In this document: positions 33,793 to 41,950 of the stretch, piece by piece | How the letters are laid out: each line of letters starts with the position of its first letter | Numbering within the stretch: the first letter of the stretch is position 1 | NCBI RefSeq assembly: GCF_001544755.2 | Contig: NZ_FCOF02000051.1 | Coordinates: 1-41,950 of the forward strand | Length of the DNA stretch: 41,950 nucleotides | Reading direction: 5' to 3' | Source: Caballeronia catudaia | GTDB lineage: Bacteria; Pseudomonadota; Gammaproteobacteria; Burkholderiales; Burkholderiaceae | Notes under the pieces: model-generated | The model's database searches: none | Seen by the model: the letters and a program-made list of their open reading frames with translations, nothing else | What the model was told of the DNA's origin: nothing | Position numbers and translations under genes: made by a program

Positions 33793-35044
33793 TCGACACC
33801 TTCAGTTCGATCGAACGATGCGCATGCGTGCCGTCGAGATACGACGCGAGCTTGTTCGCATACCAGTTGGTGAAGTTGCGCAGCATGAATTCGGACGGCG
33901 CATACGGACCCGGCGTATAAGCGATGGACCCGACGCCGAGCTGATTGTTTGCCGCGAGCCGCGCGTCCTGCGCGTTGGTCGCGTTCCACACCGAGGTCAG
34001 ATTGTCGATGTCGTAATCGACGCCTTCGACCGCGTCCTCATGCACGAGCCAGGTCGTGCGCAGCATCGTGCGCGACGCCGACAGCGGCAGAATCCGAAAG
34101 TGAATGATGTGATCCGCGAGAAAGTGATTCCAGTTGTTCGGCACGCGGAACATGCGCACCGAACCGAGATCGGGTTCGGTGAGATCGCCGAGCAGCTTCG
34201 CGCACGCGGGCGATCCGTCCGGCGTGAACGACACCGCGCCGCGATGAAATGGCAGCCGGATGCAGCGGAACTCGTCGCCGCCATCGGCGGGCAGATGCGG
34301 CAGGCCGTGACGTTCCCACTTCGCGGCTTGCGCGTCCATCAGCAAACGGAAGTCGCGCGAGCCGGCGGTATCGTCGGGCAGGGCGAATTCGATCAGCGTC
34401 GCGAGCAGTTCCGGATGATTGCCCGCGCAGTGATAGCACTCGCGATTGTTCTCGATGACGAGCTTCCAGTTCGCGTCCTCGATCATCGTCGAGACGGCGG
34501 CGACTTTCGTGCGCCACGGCTGATGCGGCGCGATGTACGGCGTCACGGCGTCGCGAAAGCGCGCGATGTCGGGCGGCGTATCGGCGAGGCAGATATAGAC
34601 CATGCCGCACACGATTTCGACATGCACGGGCCGCAAGCCATACGCTTCGCGCTCGAAGCCCGCGGGCATCTGCCGCGCATGCAGCAGCGAGCCATCGAGT
34701 TCGTAGACCCACTGGTGATACGCGCACGTCAGGCGATGCGCGTGGCCTTTTTCATCGAGACAGATGCGCGAGCCGCGATGCCGGCACGTATTGAAGAACG
34801 CGCGAATCTCGCCGTCGTTATCGCGCAGCACGATCGCGGAAGTCGGACCGATTTCGAGCGTCAGATAATCGCCCGGCTCGCGCAACTCGCAGCCATTGCA
34901 CGCGAAGAGCCATTCGTCGTTGAAGACCGCGTCGATATCGAGCTGGTGAAAGGCGTCGTCGGTATAGAACGGCTGCGGCAGCGAGAAATTGTCGCGGCGT
35001 TGCGCGAGGGCGGCGCGCACGCGCGTCGGGTCGATCATCGTCAT
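33785..35044 (-). CDS. GbcA-like Rieske oxygenase (quaternary ammonium N-demethylase)
   Basis: A 419-residue Rieske non-heme iron oxygenase alpha subunit. The Rieske site is CRHRGSR ... CAYHQWVYELDG (about residues 87-113). The mononuclear-iron site lies in LVIENNRECYHCAGNHPELL (about 201-220) with two His, and the bridging acidic residue is in ENN. The SLPQPFYTDDAF N-terminus and the sequence HEDAVEGVDYDIDNLTSVW match the glycine betaine, choline and stachydrine demethylase branch (GbcA/Stc2). The reaction is O2- and NADH-dependent N-demethylation releasing formaldehyde. ATG 35044 is taken (GGAG upstream); ATG 35038 is close behind. The exact betaine is not determined. It follows the nitrilase gene by 79 bases. 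Confidence 0.9.
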   Translation of the reverse strand: MTMIDPTRVRAALAQRRDNFSLPQPFYTDDAFHQLDIDAVFNDEWLFACNGCELREPGDYLTLEIGPTSAIVLRDNDGEIRAFFNTCRHRGSRICLDEKGHAHRLTCAYHQWVYELDGSLLHARQMPAGFEREAYGLRPVHVEIVCGMVYICLADTPPDIARFRDAVTPYIAPHQPWRTKVAAVSTMIEDANWKLVIENNRECYHCAGNHPELLATLIEFALPDDTAGSRDFRLLMDAQAAKWERHGLPHLPADGGDEFRCIRLPFHRGAVSFTPDGSPACAKLLGDLTEPDLGSVRMFRVPNNWNHFLADHIIHFRILPLSASRTMLRTTWLVHEDAVEGVDYDIDNLTSVWNATNAQDARLAANNQLGVGSIAYTPGPYAPSEFMLRNFTNWYANKLASYLDGTHAHRSIELKVSNG

Positions 35045-35123
35045 GCTCTCCGTGCGAACGATCAGTTGAATCGATTGTCTGCCGCCGATTTCGCCGATGC
35101 CAACAGGCAGACGACCAACCCGA

Positions 35124-35996
35124 TCACGAAACCGACACGATGTCGCTTCCGGGCGCACGCTGCGCGAGAATCGTATCGATGGCGCGGGCGTCGCGCACCG
35201 TCGGCAGATCGAAACGCGCGTTGCGCACGGCGTCGTAATCGAGCGATGCAACAACGAGCTCCTCGCGCGGCGACTCGCTTTGCGCGAGGATCTCGCCGCG
35301 CGGACCGACGATGCGCGAGCCGCCCCAGAAATGCAGCGCGCCTTCCTGGCCGACGCGATTCGCGAACACGACCGGCAAGCCGTAGACGAGCGCATGTGCG
35401 CGCAACACGGTGTCCCAGCCGCGCGGATTGTCGAATTCGCTGCCGACGGCTTCGACGGCGGAACTCACCGGCGCGGCGCACAACGTGGCGCCGTCGCGCG
35501 CGAGGCGATGCATCAGCGCGGGACTCCACAGGTCGGCGCAGATCGGCGTCGCGACGCGCCAGCGCGGATCGCCGGGCAACGCGAACTGATCGAGACGTTC
35601 GCCGTGTCCGTAGAACTTGCCGTCGTCGAGCCGGCCATACGTCGCCAGCGCAATCTTTCGATGCACGTGCACGACGCGCCCGGCATGCAGCGTCGCGACG
35701 CTGTTGTAGAACAACGCGCCCGGCGCTTCCTCGATGAAGCCGACGACCGCGCACAGCGTCGTGCAGTCGCGCGCGAGTTCGAGCAGCGCGCGGTCGTCGC
35801 GCGTGATGGCGAGCTTCAGCGCGTGCTCGCCCGCCGCGTGCCCGGAGAGCGACAACTCGGGAAACACGAGCAGGCGCACACCGCGCGCGGCCGCCGTTTC
35901 GATCATCCGCCGATGCGACGCGAGGTTCGCCGCGAGATTGCCGGCGACCGTTTCGAGCTGCGCCGCCGCGACGAGCAAGGGTTCCATCGCGCGCAT
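35124..35996 (-). CDS. Carbon-nitrogen hydrolase (nitrilase superfamily amidase)
   Basis: A 290-residue protein with the Glu-Lys-Cys triad: LVFPELSLSG (Glu, about residue 46), VHRKIALATYG (Lys, about 113) and TPICADLWSPAL (Cys, about 151). Length and motifs suit the aliphatic amidase or omega-amidase/N-carbamoylase branches. It follows the binding-protein stop by three bases and precedes the Rieske gene, so it belongs to the same operon. It may split an amide made or imported in this pathway. ATG 35996 or 35987 are both possible starts. The true substrate is unknown. Confidence 0.85.
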   Translation of the reverse strand: MRAMEPLLVAAAQLETVAGNLAANLASHRRMIETAAARGVRLLVFPELSLSGHAAGEHALKLAITRDDRALLELARDCTTLCAVVGFIEEAPGALFYNSVATLHAGRVVHVHRKIALATYGRLDDGKFYGHGERLDQFALPGDPRWRVATPICADLWSPALMHRLARDGATLCAAPVSSAVEAVGSEFDNPRGWDTVLRAHALVYGLPVVFANRVGQEGALHFWGGSRIVGPRGEILAQSESPREELVVASLDYDAVRNARFDLPTVRDARAIDTILAQRAPGSDIVSVS

Positions 35997-35999
35997 CGG

Positions 36000-36923
36000 T
36001 CAGAGCAGGCCGGCGGACTTGAGGAACGCGCCCGAGACATCGCCGAGCGACTTCTTCTGCACGTCGACTTCGGCGTTCAAGCGCGCCATCGTCGCGTCGT
36101 CGAGCTTGGCGGAGAGCGCGTTGAGTATGTCGGCGAGCTTCGGATTGGCGTCGAGCGTCGCCTTGCGCACGACGGGCGTGAGCGCGTAGGCGGGGAAGAA
36201 GTTCTTGTCGTCGCGCAGCACGATGAAGTTGAACGCGGGCACGCGGCCATCGGTCGTGAAGACGAGCGCGGTGTCGACCTGACGATCCTTCAGCGCCTGA
36301 TACGTGAGGCCCGAATCCATCCGCTTGATCTGCGACGGCCCGAAGTGAAAGCCGTATTCCTTCTCCAGCGGACGCAGGCCGTCGGGCCGCGCGTAGAACT
36401 CGGAATTGCACGCGAAGGTCAGTTCCTTGCCGCTGTCGAGCACCTTCGCGAGATCGCTGAGCGTCGCGATGCCGAGCTTCTGCGCGACGTCGCGGTTCAT
36501 CGCGAGGCCGTAGGTATCGTTCGCCTTCGAAGGATCGAGCCAGACGAGACCCTTCTGCGCATCGAGTTCCTTCACGCGCGCGTAGGTTTGCTGCGGATCG
36601 AGCTTGTCGGTGACTTTGTTGTAGGTGATGAGCGACGTGCCGGTGTATTCCCAGTACACGTCGACTTGTCCGTTCTCCTGCGCCTGACGTAGCACCGTGC
36701 TGCCCATGCCGTCCTTCTTCACGACATCGAAGCCCTTTGCCTTCAGCAGTTCCGTGGTCATTTCCGCGAGCAGGACCTGCTCCGTGAAGTTCTTCCCGCC
36801 GACGGTGATGGTCGATGCCGCCCGCGCGGACTGGCTCGCGCCGAACGCGCCGAGGGCGAGCGCGAAGAGCGTTGCGCCGACGAGGCGCGACCACGGCTTG
36901 CGTGACAAAAGCGGCTTGAACAT
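36000..36923 (-). CDS. Glycine betaine-type ABC substrate-binding protein (OpuBC/OsmX-like)
   Basis: A 307-residue secreted protein. The signal peptide, LVGATLFALALGAFG then SARAAS, is cleaved near residue 36. The mature part starts TITVGGKNFTEQVLLAEMTT, a strong OpuAC/OsmX-family mark, followed by DVYWEYTGTSL (about 88-98) which closes over the quaternary amine. Family members bind glycine betaine, choline, carnitine or proline betaine through an aromatic cage; which one cannot be fixed by eye. It is the last transporter gene in the operon order permease, ATPase, permease, binding protein. Confidence 0.9.
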   Translation of the reverse strand: MFKPLLSRKPWSRLVGATLFALALGAFGASQSARAASTITVGGKNFTEQVLLAEMTTELLKAKGFDVVKKDGMGSTVLRQAQENGQVDVYWEYTGTSLITYNKVTDKLDPQQTYARVKELDAQKGLVWLDPSKANDTYGLAMNRDVAQKLGIATLSDLAKVLDSGKELTFACNSEFYARPDGLRPLEKEYGFHFGPSQIKRMDSGLTYQALKDRQVDTALVFTTDGRVPAFNFIVLRDDKNFFPAYALTPVVRKATLDANPKLADILNALSAKLDDATMARLNAEVDVQKKSLGDVSGAFLKSAGLL

Positions 36924-36946
36924 GGGCTTCGGTTCCGGGAGAAGGA

Positions 36947-37663
36947 TCAACGTTGAGGACTGACGCCGCGCGGCACGAGCCAGTGCTGAAGCTGCGCGAC
37001 GAACAGGTCGGTGGCGACCGCGAGAAGGGCGGTCGGAATGGCGCCGGCAAGCAGCATCGAGAAATCGTTCAGGTCGATGCCGGTGAAGATGAGTTCGCCG
37101 AGCCCGCCGCCGCCTACGAGAAACGCGAGCGGCGCGGTGCCGACGGTGATCGCGAGCGCGGTGCGCACGCCCGCGAGAATCACGAACATCGCGTTGGGCA
37201 GTTCGACCTTGCGCAGAATCTGCCATTGCGTCATGCCGATGCCGTTGGCCGCCTCGATCATCGCGGGCGGCACGGCGCGGATGCCTTCGTAGGTGTTCAT
37301 CGCGATGGGCAGCAGCGTGGCGAGCCACAGCGCGAGAATTGCGGGCTTCGCGCCGATGCCGAGCACGCTCATCGCGAGCGCGAGGATCGCGAGTTTCGGC
37401 ACGGCCTGGCCCGCGTTGAGCGTGAACATCACGAAATGCGCGGCGCGGCCGTTGCCGGGACGGCTCAGCCAGATGCCTGCCGGAACCGCGACGAGAATCG
37501 CCGCGACGCCCGCGATCAGCACCATCAGCATTTGCTGGCCCGCCTGATACACGATGTCCGCGCGATACTGCCCGATCGATGCGAACCAGTTGTCCGCACG
37601 CGCCGATGCGCTGAGCAGCGCGATCGACGCGCCGGCCACGATTCGCGCGAAGCGGGGATTCAT
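36947..37663 (-). CDS. OpuB-type ABC importer permease (first)
   Basis: A 238-residue membrane protein with a signal-like N-terminus (ARIVAGASIALLSASARA) and about five hydrophobic segments. The EAA-type loop reads EAANGIGMTQWQILRKVELP (about residues 130-149). A late segment, TVGTAPLAFLVGGGGLGELI, is typical of OpuBB/OpuCB permeases. Its ATG (37663) overlaps the ATPase stop in an ATGA, and the binding-protein gene starts 23 bases after its stop. It works as a heterodimer with the second permease at 38841. Confidence 0.9.
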   Translation of the reverse strand: MNPRFARIVAGASIALLSASARADNWFASIGQYRADIVYQAGQQMLMVLIAGVAAILVAVPAGIWLSRPGNGRAAHFVMFTLNAGQAVPKLAILALAMSVLGIGAKPAILALWLATLLPIAMNTYEGIRAVPPAMIEAANGIGMTQWQILRKVELPNAMFVILAGVRTALAITVGTAPLAFLVGGGGLGELIFTGIDLNDFSMLLAGAIPTALLAVATDLFVAQLQHWLVPRGVSPQR

Positions 37664-38844
37664 CGCGCCGCTCCGACCGCGAGTTCGGCTGCATCGGGCG
37701 CGGCCGCGATCGCGTGCGGCGATGCCTCGCCCGACGCGCACGCACCGCGCGCCATCGACGCGATGCGTTCGTGCGTCACGTAACCGATGAAGCGTCCGTC
37801 CGCGTCGACGCCCGGCAGCCAGCTTGCGCCGTGCGCGAGCAACATCGACATGACCGAGCGCAGATCGTCGCTCGCGCGCACGACGGCGGGCAGCGCGCGC
37901 ACTTGCGCGGCGTCAAGCGTCGCGCCGCCGGCGGCGAGTTCCATCGGACCGACATGGCCGACGGGCTTGTCCTGCGCATCGAGCACGACGAGCGTATCGG
38001 CGAGATGGTTGCGCAGCAGCGCACGCGCATCCTCGCTCGGAAAACCGCAGCGGGCGACGCGCGCCGGTTCCAGCGCCGCATCGGCCGCGCGCATCAGGCG
38101 CAGACGCTTCAACGCGCGGTCGGCGCCGACGAAATCCGCGACGAACGCGCTCGCCGGACGCGCAAGCAGTTCGTCCGGACTCGCCATCTGCTCGATCTTG
38201 CCGTCGCGGAAAATCGCGACCTTGTCGCCCATTTTCATGGCCTCGTCGATGTCGTGGCTCACGAACATCACGGTCTTCTTGAGGCTCTTCTGGATGTGGC
38301 GGAACTCGTCCTGAATCGACGTGCGGTTAATCGGATCGATCGCGCCGAACGGCTCGTCCATCAGCATGACCGGCGGATCGGCGGCGAGCGCGCGCGCCAC
38401 GCCGACGCGCTGCTGCTGCCCGCCCGACAGATCGCGCGGATACGCGGGCATGTAGGTCGCCGGATCGAGCGAGACCATCGCAAGCAGCGTTTCCGTGCGC
38501 GCGCGGATGCGCGGCTTGTCCCAGCCGAGCATCTGCGGCACGAGCCCGATATTCTCCGCGACCGTCATGTTCGGAAACAGGCCGACCTGCTGGATCGCGT
38601 AGCCGATGCGCCGCCGCAGCTCGACGATATCGAAGCCCGCCGTATCGGCGCCGCCGATCAGGATCTGGCCCGAGGTCGGCTGCACGAGGCGGTTGATCAT
38701 CTTGAGCGTCGTGGTCTTGCCGCAGCCGGACGGGCCGAGCAGTACGCACAGTTCGCCTTCCTCGACGGTCATCGAGATATCGTCGACGACCGGCTTCGCG
38801 CCGCGCGACTCGAAGCGCTTCGTCAGGTTCCGAAGATCGATCAT
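37660..38844 (-). CDS. OpuB-type ABC importer ATPase with CBS domains
   Basis: A 394-residue ATPase. Walker A is LLGPSGCGKTTTLKM (about residues 34-48), signature DLSGGQQQRVGVARAL (about 136-151), Walker B VMLMDEPFGAID and switch FVSHDIDEAMK. Beyond residue 240 it carries a tandem CBS pair: GVDADGRFIGYVTHERI near 350 is its clearest strand. CBS domains in OpuA/OpuCA-type transporters sense ionic strength or nucleotides, so this importer may still respond to osmotic state although the operon looks catabolic. ATG 38844 overlaps the upstream permease stop (ATGA); longer frames to 39186 are spurious. Confidence 0.9.
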   Translation of the reverse strand: MIDLRNLTKRFESRGAKPVVDDISMTVEEGELCVLLGPSGCGKTTTLKMINRLVQPTSGQILIGGADTAGFDIVELRRRIGYAIQQVGLFPNMTVAENIGLVPQMLGWDKPRIRARTETLLAMVSLDPATYMPAYPRDLSGGQQQRVGVARALAADPPVMLMDEPFGAIDPINRTSIQDEFRHIQKSLKKTVMFVSHDIDEAMKMGDKVAIFRDGKIEQMASPDELLARPASAFVADFVGADRALKRLRLMRAADAALEPARVARCGFPSEDARALLRNHLADTLVVLDAQDKPVGHVGPMELAAGGATLDAAQVRALPAVVRASDDLRSVMSMLLAHGASWLPGVDADGRFIGYVTHERIASMARGACASGEASPHAIAAAPDAAELAVGAAR

Positions 38845-39563
38845 CGTGCCTCCGCCGATTGGACCGCCGTGCTGGTGAAGGGCGCACCGCGCCGCCAGAG
38901 AAAACGCGCGCGGCGCGGCCGCATGCCTTGCGGCGTGAGACGCCATTGCAGCGCGACGAGGCCGAGATCGGCGAGGATCGCGAGCAGCGCGACGATCACC
39001 GCGCCCGCCACGAGCTGACGCGGGTCCGACTGCGAAATGCCGCGGCTGATGAGCCGCCCGAGCCCGCCCGCGCCGATATACGTCGCGATCGCCGCGATGC
39101 CGATGTTCATCACCACGGCCATGCGCACGCCCGCCATGATGATCGGCACGGCGATCGGCATTTCGACGCGATAGAGCCGCTGCCACGGCGTCATGCCCAT
39201 GCCGAGCGCGGCTTCGCGCAGCGCGGGATCGAGATTGCGGATCGCCGCGTAGGTGTTGCGCAGGATCGGCAACTGCGAATAGAGAAAAAGCGCGATGGCG
39301 GCGGGCAGAAAGCCGATGCCCTGGCCGGTCAGCGACAGCACCGGAATCAGCAGGCCGAAGAGCGCGATCGACGGAATCGTCATCAGCATCGCGGCGGTGT
39401 AGAGCACGACGCGCGCGAGGCGCTCGTTGAGCGTGATGACGATGCCGAGTGCGACGCCCGTGACGATCGCGCAGCCGACCCCGGCCAGCACGAGCAGCAC
39501 GTGATCGACCAGCATGTGCCCGATCGATGCCGCGTTATTCCAGACGAAAAACAGCGTATCCAC
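38841..39563 (-). CDS. OpuB-type ABC importer permease (second), first gene of the ten-gene operon
   Basis: A 240-residue membrane protein starting MDTLFFVWNNAASIGHMLVD from GTG 39563, which has GGGAGG five bases ahead; a longer frame to 39644 adds unrelated residues. It has six or so hydrophobic segments, a LREAALGMGMTPWQRLYRVE EAA loop (about residues 115-134) and the TYIGAGGLGRLISRGIS segment shared with OpuBD/OpuCD. The 257 bases upstream to the divergent LysR gene should contain the operon promoter and the operator. No clear sigma-70 boxes could be chosen by eye. Confidence 0.9.
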   Translation of the reverse strand: MDTLFFVWNNAASIGHMLVDHVLLVLAGVGCAIVTGVALGIVITLNERLARVVLYTAAMLMTIPSIALFGLLIPVLSLTGQGIGFLPAAIALFLYSQLPILRNTYAAIRNLDPALREAALGMGMTPWQRLYRVEMPIAVPIIMAGVRMAVVMNIGIAAIATYIGAGGLGRLISRGISQSDPRQLVAGAVIVALLAILADLGLVALQWRLTPQGMRPRRARFLWRRGAPFTSTAVQSAEAR

Positions 39564-39820
39564 TGCAGCCTCCCGCGCATCCCGATGCCAGCGTTGGTCG
39601 AATGTACCGGGCCAAAATCGGTTGAACCAACACAAACTCGACATCTGTTGTCACTAATCCGACGCGGCCAAGATATGTCCGACATCGCGCAACCATTTTG
39701 CATAAGGCAAACTGATGCTCGTTCCCGCCGGTTCGCTGATGAAGCGATCGCGTGCATCCGATGAATGCATGATGGGCACCGCCCATGCCCGCCATGAATA
39801 GGCAGAATCACGGAGCTTCG

Positions 39821-40801
39821 ATGAGACGCATCCCAACTCCGCTCGACCTGCGCGCGCTGCAGGCGTTCGTCGCGGTCTGCGAGACCGGCTCGATGACGGC
39901 GGCGGCGCGCCGCCTCGGTCTGAGCCAGAGCGCGGTCAGCCAGTCGATCGCGGCGCTGGAGCGCGAGCAGGGCGCGGGCCTTTTCGATCGCGACAGCCGT
40001 CCGCCGCGTCCGAATCGCGCGGGGCTCGCGCTGCTCGAACTCGCCAGTCCGCTGCTCGATCACGCGAAGCGGGTGAGCGCGCGCATCGGCGATGCGTCGC
40101 TCGCGCTCGCGTTGCCCTTGCGGCTCGGCTGCGTGGATTCGTTCGCGGCGACCGTCGGCCCCGAACTGATCCGCGCGATGTCCGGCCCCGCACGGCAGAT
40201 CGCGTTGTGGTCGGGTCTGACGCCCGGTTTATCGGCACAGATGCACGCGCGCGAAGTTGATGTCGTCGTGTGTACGCAGACCGCGCTGAACGACACGCGC
40301 ATCGTCGAGGTGCCGTTGTTCTCGGAGGCGTTCGTCGCCGTGGTGTCGCGCGGCTGGCTCGAGGAACGCGAGGCGCTTTCGCACGATGCATCGGCGTGGC
40401 GCGCGCTCGCCGATGAACTGCCGCTGATCCGCTATACGGCGCGCTCGGTCATCGGCCAGCAGGTCGATCGCTTCGCGCGGCATCTGGGCATCGACAGTCC
40501 GCGCCGATACGAGTTCGATGCCACCGATCCGCTGCTCAGTCTCGTCAGCGCGAAACTCGGCTTCGCCATTTCGACGCCCTTGTGCCTATGGCAGGCGCGG
40601 CATTATCTCGACGAGATCGCCGTCTTGCCGCTGCCCGAAGGGCGCCTCGCGCGGCGCGAATTTTTCGTGCTGCATCGGCAAGGCGAGTGGAACGATTTCG
40701 TCGATGAAACCGTCGCGCTCACGCGCCGCGTGCTCGATCACCTGATTCGCCCGGCACTCATGCGCGCCGTGCCGACGCTGCCGGACCATGCGCTGATATG
40801 A
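39821..40801 (+). CDS. LysR-family regulator of the betaine-type operon
   Basis: A 326-residue LysR protein, paralogous to that at 26342. DNA-binding domain: LDLRALQAFVAVCETGSM and QSAVSQSIAALEREQG (about residues 9-58). Effector domain: LRLGCVDSFAATVGPELI, and RYEFDATDPLLSLVSAKLG (about 233-251). ATG 39821 (MRRIPTPLDL) is chosen over ATG 39785 by comparison with the family. It is divergent from the ten-gene operon and co-oriented with the deformylase gene 28 bases downstream, so it probably controls the operon and perhaps hutG. Confidence 0.9.
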   Translation: MRRIPTPLDLRALQAFVAVCETGSMTAAARRLGLSQSAVSQSIAALEREQGAGLFDRDSRPPRPNRAGLALLELASPLLDHAKRVSARIGDASLALALPLRLGCVDSFAATVGPELIRAMSGPARQIALWSGLTPGLSAQMHAREVDVVVCTQTALNDTRIVEVPLFSEAFVAVVSRGWLEEREALSHDASAWRALADELPLIRYTARSVIGQQVDRFARHLGIDSPRRYEFDATDPLLSLVSAKLGFAISTPLCLWQARHYLDEIAVLPLPEGRLARREFFVLHRQGEWNDFVDETVALTRRVLDHLIRPALMRAVPTLPDHALI

Positions 40802-40829
40802 CTTCCTTTCCTTGCTGACGACTTCTCTC

Positions 40830-41627
40830 ATGGACGATCTCTACACGCTGCAACGCGGCGATGCGCCGCTCCTGCTTTCGATCCCGCATCTCGGCACGGC
40901 GATTCCCGGCGATTTGCGCGGGCAATACACGGATATCGCGCTGACGGTCGCCGATACCGACTGGCATTTGGACCGGCTCTACGCGTTCGCGCGGGAACTT
41001 GGCGCGACGATTCTTGGCGCGCGCGTGTCGCGTTATGTGATCGACCTGAACCGGCCATCGTCCGATGAAAGCTTGTATCCGGGACAGACGACGACCGGCC
41101 TGTGCCCCGATCTGACGTTTCGCGGCGAGCCGGTGTATCGCGAAGGCTGCGCGCCCGATGTCGCCGAAAAGCAGCGTCGCGTCGCGGCGTACTGGCAGCC
41201 GCATCACGATGCGATCGCCGCCGAACTTGCGCGCCTGCGCGAGCGGCACGCGAACGTGCTGCTGTGGGAAGGGCACTCGATCGCGAGCGTGCTGCCGCGT
41301 CTTTTCGACGGCAAGCTGCCAGACCTGAACATCGGCACGCAGGATGGGAGGACGGCGGCGGAATCGGTGACGAAGGCCGTGACGGATGCGGCCGCGCAAA
41401 GCGATTACACGTGGATCGCGAACGGGCGCTTCAAGGGCGGCTTCATCACGCGCCATTACGGCGCGCCGCAGGACGGGATTCACGCGGTGCAACTGGAAAT
41501 GTGCCAGTCCGTGTATATGGACGAAGCGCCGCCGTTCGTGTATCTGCCGGAGAAAGCCGAAGCTATCCAGCCGACGCTGCGCGCGATGGTCGGCGGCGCG
41601 CTCGATGCGGTCGTGGCGTTGAATTGA
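40830..41627 (+). CDS. hutG: N-formylglutamate deformylase (N-formylglutamate amidohydrolase)
   Basis: A 265-residue protein of the FGase family. Features: PLLLSIPHLGTAIP near the N-terminus (residues about 11-24), DTDWHLDRLYAFA, VIDLNRPSSDESLYPGQ (about 71-87), LLWEGHSIASVLPRLFDG and the final GGFITRHYG. The reaction is N-formyl-L-glutamate to glutamate and formate, the last step of one histidine-degradation route. No other hut gene is seen in the window. ATG 40830 is used; an in-frame start at 40812 is unlikely. Its role beside a betaine operon could be deformylation of a related N-formyl compound (inference). Confidence 0.85.
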   Translation: MDDLYTLQRGDAPLLLSIPHLGTAIPGDLRGQYTDIALTVADTDWHLDRLYAFARELGATILGARVSRYVIDLNRPSSDESLYPGQTTTGLCPDLTFRGEPVYREGCAPDVAEKQRRVAAYWQPHHDAIAAELARLRERHANVLLWEGHSIASVLPRLFDGKLPDLNIGTQDGRTAAESVTKAVTDAAAQSDYTWIANGRFKGGFITRHYGAPQDGIHAVQLEMCQSVYMDEAPPFVYLPEKAEAIQPTLRAMVGGALDAVVALN

Positions 41628-41950
41628 TCGGCTAACGATCGATCCGCAGCTCAGTGGCCACGGCACGCGCCGCCGCCCCGGCGCGCGCACGCCAAAGCCG
41701 AACGCGATCGCGCTGATCTGCACGATGCCATCACCGCGGCGTCGGTGCGCAGGAAGCTCAATTCACGCGGCTTCTCGCCTTCATCGATACACCGAAGCTA
41801 GCGTTCGAAGGAAGCGCGCACGCTCTTTAGTATTACGGGAAACGCAAGCCGGGCGCGCCTACTAGTTAGCCACTGTCACGGCTAAATTGAAATGTCCGAT
41901 GGCTGGCTCGTTAGAAATGTCCGGTTTTTCGGTTCAATCCCTTCATGCTT
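41628..41950. other. Right-end 323 bases without a gene
   Basis: No gene with motifs is seen here. An open frame on the minus strand crossing hutG is a shadow. The final 80 bases are more A/T-rich and carry the repeated motif described separately, suggesting that a mobile element begins at or just beyond the right edge. Confidence 0.4.
41889..41923. repeat. Two copies of GAAATGTCCG, 25 bases apart
   Basis: Exact 10-base copies at 41889-41898 and 41914-41923, direct orientation, after a TGTCAC at 41874-41879. Short motif copies spaced by about two helix turns next to a TG terminus are a known feature of IS21-family ends. The rest of the element would lie outside the window. Confidence 0.45.

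Noticed and set aside
33689..37050. Several 500-680-residue frames on both strands over the Rieske, nitrilase and binding-protein genes
   Set aside because: They overlap genes with clear catalytic motifs and contain only low-complexity Arg/Ala-rich sequence.
1..41950. CRISPR arrays, tRNA or rRNA genes
   Set aside because: None seen: no regularly spaced repeats of 25-40 bases and no recognisable tRNA arms or rRNA segments.

Overview
The window looks like a chromosome or megaplasmid segment of a high-GC betaproteobacterium of the Burkholderia / Caballeronia / Paraburkholderia type. This rests on strong G/C bias at third codon positions, many LysR and AraC regulators beside small catabolic operons, and the protein families present; no rRNA, tRNA or other phylogenetic marker is present, so the genus is inference.

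Layout. (1) About 1-7.1 kb is a lower-GC defence island: a PIN-like nuclease of the DUF4935/PIN_8 type (minus), a three-gene operon that fits the ABC-three-component (ABC-3C) conflict systems (nuclease-like effector, small middle component, SMC/Rad50-like ATPase), and an AIPR-family abortive-infection protein (minus). The ATPase gene carries what looks like a pair of compensating single-base indels that scramble about 43 residues. (2) About 7.1-9.25 kb is degraded: one small lipoprotein gene, a broken RelE/ParE toxin and a piece of an IS110-like transposase. (3) 9.3-16.0 kb is a minus-strand operon (N-acyl-D-amino-acid deacylase, MFS transporter, class III aminotransferase, AtzG-like and AtzE-like amidase subunits) with a divergent LysR regulator. 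(4) 16.1-20.6 kb is a second patchy segment: a RES-type toxin-antitoxin pair with its own promoter, a HAD phosphatase, a membrane-protein fragment and an N-terminally truncated M14 carboxypeptidase.

(5) 20.6-41.6 kb is a catabolic super-locus. One minus-strand group has a LysR gene, a TauABC/SsuABC-like importer, a DadA-like FAD dehydrogenase and etfB-etfA. A GlxA/GbdR-like AraC regulator is divergent from it. A tightly coupled ten-gene minus-strand operon follows: an OpuB-type glycine betaine-like importer (permease, ATPase, permease, binding protein), a nitrilase-family amidase, a GbcA-like Rieske oxygenase, its GbcB-like reductase, an MmgE/PrpD protein, and an OoxA/OoxB-like FAD dehydrogenase pair. 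A second LysR, clearly a paralogue of the first, and an N-formylglutamate deformylase gene are divergent at the right end. The simplest reading is uptake of a quaternary ammonium compound (betaine), oxidative N-demethylation by the Rieske system, and oxidation of the resulting amine by the flavoenzymes; the actual substrate cannot be read from the sequence.

The last 320 bases hold no gene but carry a repeated 10-base motif resembling the end of an insertion sequence. Most overlapping reading frames opposite the high-GC genes are shadows and were left out.
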